Assembly (NCBI GenBank): GCA_964477485.1
Contig: CAYZEE010000037.1
Span: 1 to 10,386, forward strand
Origin: CAYZEE01 sp964477485
Lineage (GTDB): Bacteria; Patescibacteriota; Microgenomatia; Levybacterales; UBA12049
Length of the DNA: 10,386 nt
Reading direction: 5' to 3'
Part shown: positions 7,381-10,386 of the stretch, piece after piece
Position numbering within the stretch: position 1 is the stretch's first letter
How the letters are laid out: every line of letters starts with the position of its first letter
Position numbers and translations under genes: made by a program
The notes under the pieces: model-generated
Told to the model about the DNA's origin: nothing
What the model saw: only the letters and a program-made list of their open reading frames with translations
Databases searched by the model: none

Positions 7381-8868
7381 ATAGTGATATCCGTACCTTA
7401 TTTTTTTTTGATCAGTCACGTTGATTATGCTTACATAACTATTTCCGGGGAGAGAAATAATTTTAAGGGGATAATTTTTAATCCACATTCTTAGTTTATC
7501 ATCTGGGAAAATAATAAATCTTATATAAGAAGGTATCGGAATTAAAGAACTATCGCTTTCATATTCGCGCATGTTCCAATCTTTCGCCTCAAATCTTGTA
7601 TGTTGAGATTTTCCTTCTTTGCTATCTAAACCGTTTAAAGCGATAAGCTGAAATTTTTTTAAGTAGTACATATATGGTCTCCAGAGCACCTCTCTTGTTA
7701 CGATAAGCGTATTATTGGGATTAAGTTTTTGCTGAATAAAAATTATTTTACTGCCTGTTTTTAGATCATTTTTTCGTATATCAGAGTAGTGGAATGACGT
7801 AGGACGGTATGGTTTTATAAAATGGGGGTCCCGGTTATAAAAGAACCAATATAAATTAAAGGAACCTATGATAAATAAAACAGGGAAAATTGTAAGCCTG
7901 TAATTCTTTGTCGCTTGCCATATTCCATACGATATTAAAATTAAAATCCCTGAAAGATAGCTCATCTGATATCCGGCGTGATCACTTCTAATAAAGAAAT
8001 TATATATAATTCCTGGAATAATCCAAGCTGAAAAGAAGGATATTATTGTTATATTCTCCTTGAAATAGCTTTTATGTTTTATTAATTTATAAAAAGGGTA
8101 CAGAAGAAATATTGAGGACAATCCAAAGCTAAGAAGAAATCCTTTTATCATAAGCTCTAAATGATTAAAAATAGAGGTATTAGGAAAAATTGCAGCTGAA
8201 TAATTGCTTTGAATTTGGATCTGTTGTAGAAAATCAGTTTTGAATAGTAAAGGAGTTAGCCATATTAAGGTGACAAGAAGAAAAACTATTATTGATTTCA
8301 TTTTTTCTGTTATTGAGAGAGCTAAAAATCCAACAAAAAACAGTAATCCGATCTGGATAACTTCTTGTGGTCTTATTCCAAGACAGATCCCAAAAATTAG
8401 TCCCAATGCAATTCCTAGGTTTCTTTTTTTTACTAAAATTAGGTAAACAAAAAGAGCAAGTAAAGTTGTGGTAGCAGGAGTGAGTCCATATGCATATGCC
8501 GTTAGCCCGAAATAATAGAAGGTAGATCCCGTAAGAAAAATGATTGATCCTATTATTCCAATCGATTTGTTAAAAATCTTAGTTCCTGATATATATATAA
8601 TTGCCGCAGATAGTCCACTACCTATGGCGCTTATTATAAGAAGCGACCTGTGCGGATTTGAAATAAAGAGATTGATTAACTTTCCCAGCGCTATATATAA
8701 TGGGTATCCTGGGAGAGCTGGTGTTGCTTGCGCAAAAGAGTACCTTATAATAGCTATGCTGTATTGAGGACCGTCCCAGTGAGATTGAACTTTTTCAAGA
8801 AGAAAAATTCTACTTGTAACGCCTATAAAGAAAAGCAATAATGTTATATAGAGATCGGATCTCCGCAT
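7363..8868 (-). CDS. GT-C-like membrane glycosyltransferase (GT39/DUF2723-like) with C-terminal outer domain
   Basis: A 501-residue membrane protein with about ten helices in residues 7-345, then a soluble domain to the end. The first outer loop has SHWDGPQY (29-36), whose D32 is the candidate catalytic Asp, and TPALPGYPLYIALGK (49-63), close to the HPPGYPLY motif of DUF2723 and related GT-C families. RPQEV at 166-170 and the loop RSDHAGYQMSYLSG (294-307) fit the same group. The C-terminal part (about 350-501) contains NTLIVTREVLWRPYMYYLKK, similar in character to the outer domains of other GT39-like proteins. A run of nine A in the coding strand near the end (KK codons, 7401-7409) is a slippage risk. 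It shares a 66-base divergent gap with the GT2 gene, and its 3' end overlaps the previous gene by 18 bases. It would use a lipid-linked sugar donor (inference). Confidence 0.87.
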   Translation of the reverse strand: MRRSDLYITLLLFFIGVTSRIFLLEKVQSHWDGPQYSIAIIRYSFAQATPALPGYPLYIALGKLINLFISNPHRSLLIISAIGSGLSAAIIYISGTKIFNKSIGIIGSIIFLTGSTFYYFGLTAYAYGLTPATTTLLALFVYLILVKKRNLGIALGLIFGICLGIRPQEVIQIGLLFFVGFLALSITEKMKSIIVFLLVTLIWLTPLLFKTDFLQQIQIQSNYSAAIFPNTSIFNHLELMIKGFLLSFGLSSIFLLYPFYKLIKHKSYFKENITIISFFSAWIIPGIIYNFFIRSDHAGYQMSYLSGILILISYGIWQATKNYRLTIFPVLFIIGSFNLYWFFYNRDPHFIKPYRPTSFHYSDIRKNDLKTGSKIIFIQQKLNPNNTLIVTREVLWRPYMYYLKKFQLIALNGLDSKEGKSQHTRFEAKDWNMREYESDSSLIPIPSYIRFIIFPDDKLRMWIKNYPLKIISLPGNSYVSIINVTDQKKIRYGYHYLEVLK

Positions 8869-8874
8869 ATTTGT

Positions 8875-8880
8875 ATTATA
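8875..8880 (-). promoter_or_regulatory. -10 box TATAAT, leaderless type
   Basis: A perfect minus-strand TATAAT lies six bases before ATG 8868, so the transcript would begin close to the start codon. No Shine-Dalgarno can be present in such a short leader. It lies back to back with the plus-strand box at 8905-8913 in the same divergent gap. Confidence 0.5.
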
Positions 8881-8904
8881 GCTGTTTTAATAAAATTTTA
8901 GTAA

Positions 8905-8913
8905 TGATATAAT
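8905..8913 (+). promoter_or_regulatory. Extended -10 box TGATATAAT
   Basis: Identical to the box at 5583-5591, it ends 21 bases before ATG 8935. No good -35 element is visible. An ATG at 8930 just before the gene's start runs straight into a stop (ATGAGATGA), so 8935 is the usable start. Confidence 0.55.
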
Positions 8914-8934
8914 TACTCTATCAAATAAAATGAG

Positions 8935-9633
8935 ATGAGAAATAAACCTACCAAGCCGCATGTTACTGTTTTAATTCCCTCCTTGAATGAAAGCAAAAAT
9001 ATTAAACGAATAATCCTTGACTGTCTTAAGATAAAGAAATATAGATTGGACGTTCTTGTTGTTATAGATAGTAAAACGAGTGACGATACAGATGATGTTG
9101 CAAAAAAAGCCGGTGCGAGCGTCGTTTACGGGAAAGGAGCCGGTAAAGGAAGTACATTTAAAAGTTCGATTCCTCATATTAAAGGTGACTATGTAGTACA
9201 AATAGACGCAGATTATCAATTTATGCCTTATGATATTCCTAAGATTATTGATCCTCTTCTTGTTGGTTATGATGTGTCTCTTGGTACACGATACGAAAAA
9301 GAATCTTCTATTGAAAAAGGTTCAGTGTCTATTACAAAATTAATAGGGAGCTTTTTCTTGTCAATGACAACATCAATAGCTTCATTTCAAAGGGTTACGG
9401 ATGTAATGGCTGGGTTTAAGGCATTCAAAACTTCTGTGCTTAGAGAACTTGATCCTCAAACAAATCATTTTGGATATGAAGCGGAGCTTGTTATAAAAGC
9501 GGCAAAAAAAGGATATAAAATTATCAACGTTCCGATTTCTTATAAAAAGAGAACTAACGGTAAGTCTAGTGTTTCATCAATCAAGCATGGGTTTTTAGTT
9601 CTTGGAACGATAATAAAAACAGCAATCGGCTAA
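8935..9633 (+). CDS. GT2 polyprenyl-phosphate glycosyltransferase (dolichyl-phosphate mannose synthase-like)
   Basis: A 232-residue GT-A fold enzyme, predicted to join a sugar from GDP- or UDP-sugar to polyprenyl phosphate at the cytoplasmic membrane face. Motifs: VTVLIPSLNESKNI (10-23), VVIDSKTSDDTDDVA (42-56), GKGAGKGSTFKSSI (66-79), the metal-binding QIDADYQF (DAD 91-93), LGTRY (116-120), TDVMAGFKAF (155-164), FGYEAELVIKAAKKGY (179-194) and the late YKKRTNGKSS (203-212). The length matches the short, DPM1-type class without C-terminal membrane helices, so it would bind the membrane peripherally. It is flanked by GT-C-like proteins, which use exactly this kind of lipid-linked sugar. The sugar (mannose, glucose or other) cannot be told. 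Its stop lies only 11 bases from the end of the convergent gene, with no terminator between. Confidence 0.92.
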   Translation: MRNKPTKPHVTVLIPSLNESKNIKRIILDCLKIKKYRLDVLVVIDSKTSDDTDDVAKKAGASVVYGKGAGKGSTFKSSIPHIKGDYVVQIDADYQFMPYDIPKIIDPLLVGYDVSLGTRYEKESSIEKGSVSITKLIGSFFLSMTTSIASFQRVTDVMAGFKAFKTSVLRELDPQTNHFGYEAELVIKAAKKGYKIINVPISYKKRTNGKSSVSSIKHGFLVLGTIIKTAIG

Positions 9634-9644
9634 AGTTTAACAGT

Positions 9645-10386
9645 TCAGTGGTAACATTTTATGTCCGGATTATTAAATTGTTGCTGAAATGGGGGAACAA
9701 AATATTTTTTAATTATTCTCAGATTTTTTTGAGAATAATGCTTTCTAGGATTTATTACAGTATCAAAAATATTTCTTATTTTTCTTGGGTTACTAAAATC
9801 TTTAAATATCAAAACATAAGCAGTATTTGAGTTATATGGTAGGCGGATCAAATTATTGTTTTCTAGTTCAAGGTAAAAAGTTGAGGGTTTGAATAGATAC
9901 TCGAAGATATTCGGTTTCATCATTTTCTCTACATCGATTTCATAGATATTGCAATCTTTTGCAGTCATATTTCCTACAGCCCTTTTGCGTGGATTATATT
10001 TTAATATTAAATAATTTTTCCTGTCATCATATACTGAATAATTATTTATCATCCACTTTGCAATAAGGGGGTTTCTTGAGAGATTGGGGATGTCGTCAAG
10101 AGCTACGGCAGTTTTTGTATCTATCCCTAAAATAATATATTTTGGAGGTGATTTAGCTAATCTATTAACAGCTTCTTTTTCAATTTTTGAATTTGAATAC
10201 TCATAAAACTGAAGAGGCAAGGTGTTATAAGTTTGATGGTAAATATTTAAGATATATGCATCGTATGGATAAACCATTACATTTCCGGGATTGTTTCTTA
10301 TTAAGGTTGAGAAATAATTAAAATCATTTTTCTTATAATAATAACTATTGGAAAGTTTGTAGATATCAAAAAAAGACGTGTTATTT
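9645..10386 (-). CDS. C-terminal part of a probable membrane glycosyltransferase (5' end outside window)
   Basis: The frame is open from the right edge to the TAA at 9645, giving 246 visible residues, so the Met at 10277 is internal and the gene is partial. The visible part has no membrane helix. It begins NNTSFFDIYKLSNSYYYKKNDFNYF and continues with LIRNNPGNVMVYPYDAYILNIYHQ, then SKIEKEAVNRLAKSPPKYIILGID and a hydrophilic tail of charged and aromatic strands. The pattern, a short helix followed by a strand ending in YPYDAY and a PPKYIILG strand, is like the outer C-terminal domain of GT39-type glycosyltransferases. The position beside the polyprenyl-phosphate glycosyltransferase agrees. Family assignment is inference; the upstream membrane part would decide it. 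Confidence 0.6.
   Translation of the reverse strand, partial: NNTSFFDIYKLSNSYYYKKNDFNYFSTLIRNNPGNVMVYPYDAYILNIYHQTYNTLPLQFYEYSNSKIEKEAVNRLAKSPPKYIILGIDTKTAVALDDIPNLSRNPLIAKWMINNYSVYDDRKNYLILKYNPRKRAVGNMTAKDCNIYEIDVEKMMKPNIFEYLFKPSTFYLELENNNLIRLPYNSNTAYVLIFKDFSNPRKIRNIFDTVINPRKHYSQKNLRIIKKYFVPPFQQQFNNPDIKCYH
9712..9739. repeat. Perfect 10-bp inverted repeat, hairpin with 8-base loop
   Basis: ATTATTCTCA and TGAGAATAAT flank GATTTTTT. It lies in the last codons of the minus-strand partial gene and about 80 bases past the stop of the GT2 gene. Neither strand has a clean T tract right after the stem, so it is not a classical intrinsic terminator. It could still slow or end the convergent transcripts or protect a 3' end. 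Confidence 0.45.

Noticed and set aside
7381..7409. T9 run after the stop at 7380 as an intrinsic terminator
   Set aside because: No stable stem precedes the T run, and the bases encode the end of the opposing protein.
1..10386. Archaeal (DPANN) origin, suggested by the DPM1-like GT2, possible leaderless genes and AT-rich boxes about 26 bases before starts
   Set aside because: Perfect bacterial TATAAT boxes, the C39/LamG secreted protein and the YfhO/PTPS-related proteins fit CPR bacteria better; still not excluded.
1..10386. CRISPR arrays, tRNA or rRNA genes, insertion sequences, alternative genetic code
   Set aside because: No regular direct repeats, cloverleaf-like sequence or transposase was seen, and TGA acts as stop at natural gene ends (2816, 3865 and 6065).

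Overview
The window is AT-rich (about one third G+C by eye) and very gene-dense. It reads as a surface-glycan or surface-glycoprotein locus of a small-genome bacterium, most likely Candidatus Patescibacteria (CPR, Microgenomates-like). The reasons are an exported LamG plus C39-like protein with a TDxxGNKTG-type tail, several large GT-C-like membrane proteins, intergenic gaps of 0-110 bases, few Shine-Dalgarno sequences and promoter-like TATAAT boxes very close to start codons. TGA ends three genes at natural protein ends, so UGA is a normal stop here and not glycine as in Gracilibacteria/SR1. A DPANN archaeon is a weaker alternative. No rRNA, tRNA, CRISPR array or insertion sequence was seen.

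Layout. 57-1980 (-): a secreted LamG plus C39-peptidase-like protein whose frame is broken twice, each time explained by one missing base in a short homopolymer. 2087-3867 (+): a SAM methyltransferase and a GT4 glycosyltransferase joined by an ATGA overlap. 3829-5667 (-): a 612-residue PTPS-related/YfhO-like membrane protein. 5618-7380 (+): a small anchored extracytoplasmic protein joined by ATGA to a GT-C/PMT-like membrane glycosyltransferase. 7363-8868 (-): another GT-C-like membrane protein. 8935-9633 (+): a dolichyl-phosphate-mannose-synthase-like GT2 enzyme. 9645 to the right edge (-): the C-terminal part of a further protein, probably the outer domain of another membrane glycosyltransferase. 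No gene-free stretch exceeds 110 bases; bases 1-56 cannot be assigned.

How they could work together (inference). The GT2 enzyme would load a sugar onto a polyprenyl phosphate at the cytoplasmic face. The GT-C-like proteins would use such lipid-linked sugars outside the membrane to modify surface proteins or glycans. The GT4 enzyme and the methyltransferase would build or cap a glycan inside. The secreted LamG protein could be a glycan-binding cell-surface product of the same programme.

The most unusual features are the arrangement and the control signals. Transcription units alternate strand, with tail-to-tail overlaps of 39 and 18 bases, a tail-to-tail gap of 11 bases, and a 50-base head-to-head overlap in which each gene's candidate promoter lies inside the other's coding sequence. 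Three plus-strand units share the box TGATAWAAT 21-26 bases before their starts. Two minus-strand genes have a perfect TATAAT only 4-6 bases before ATG, which suggests leaderless mRNA.
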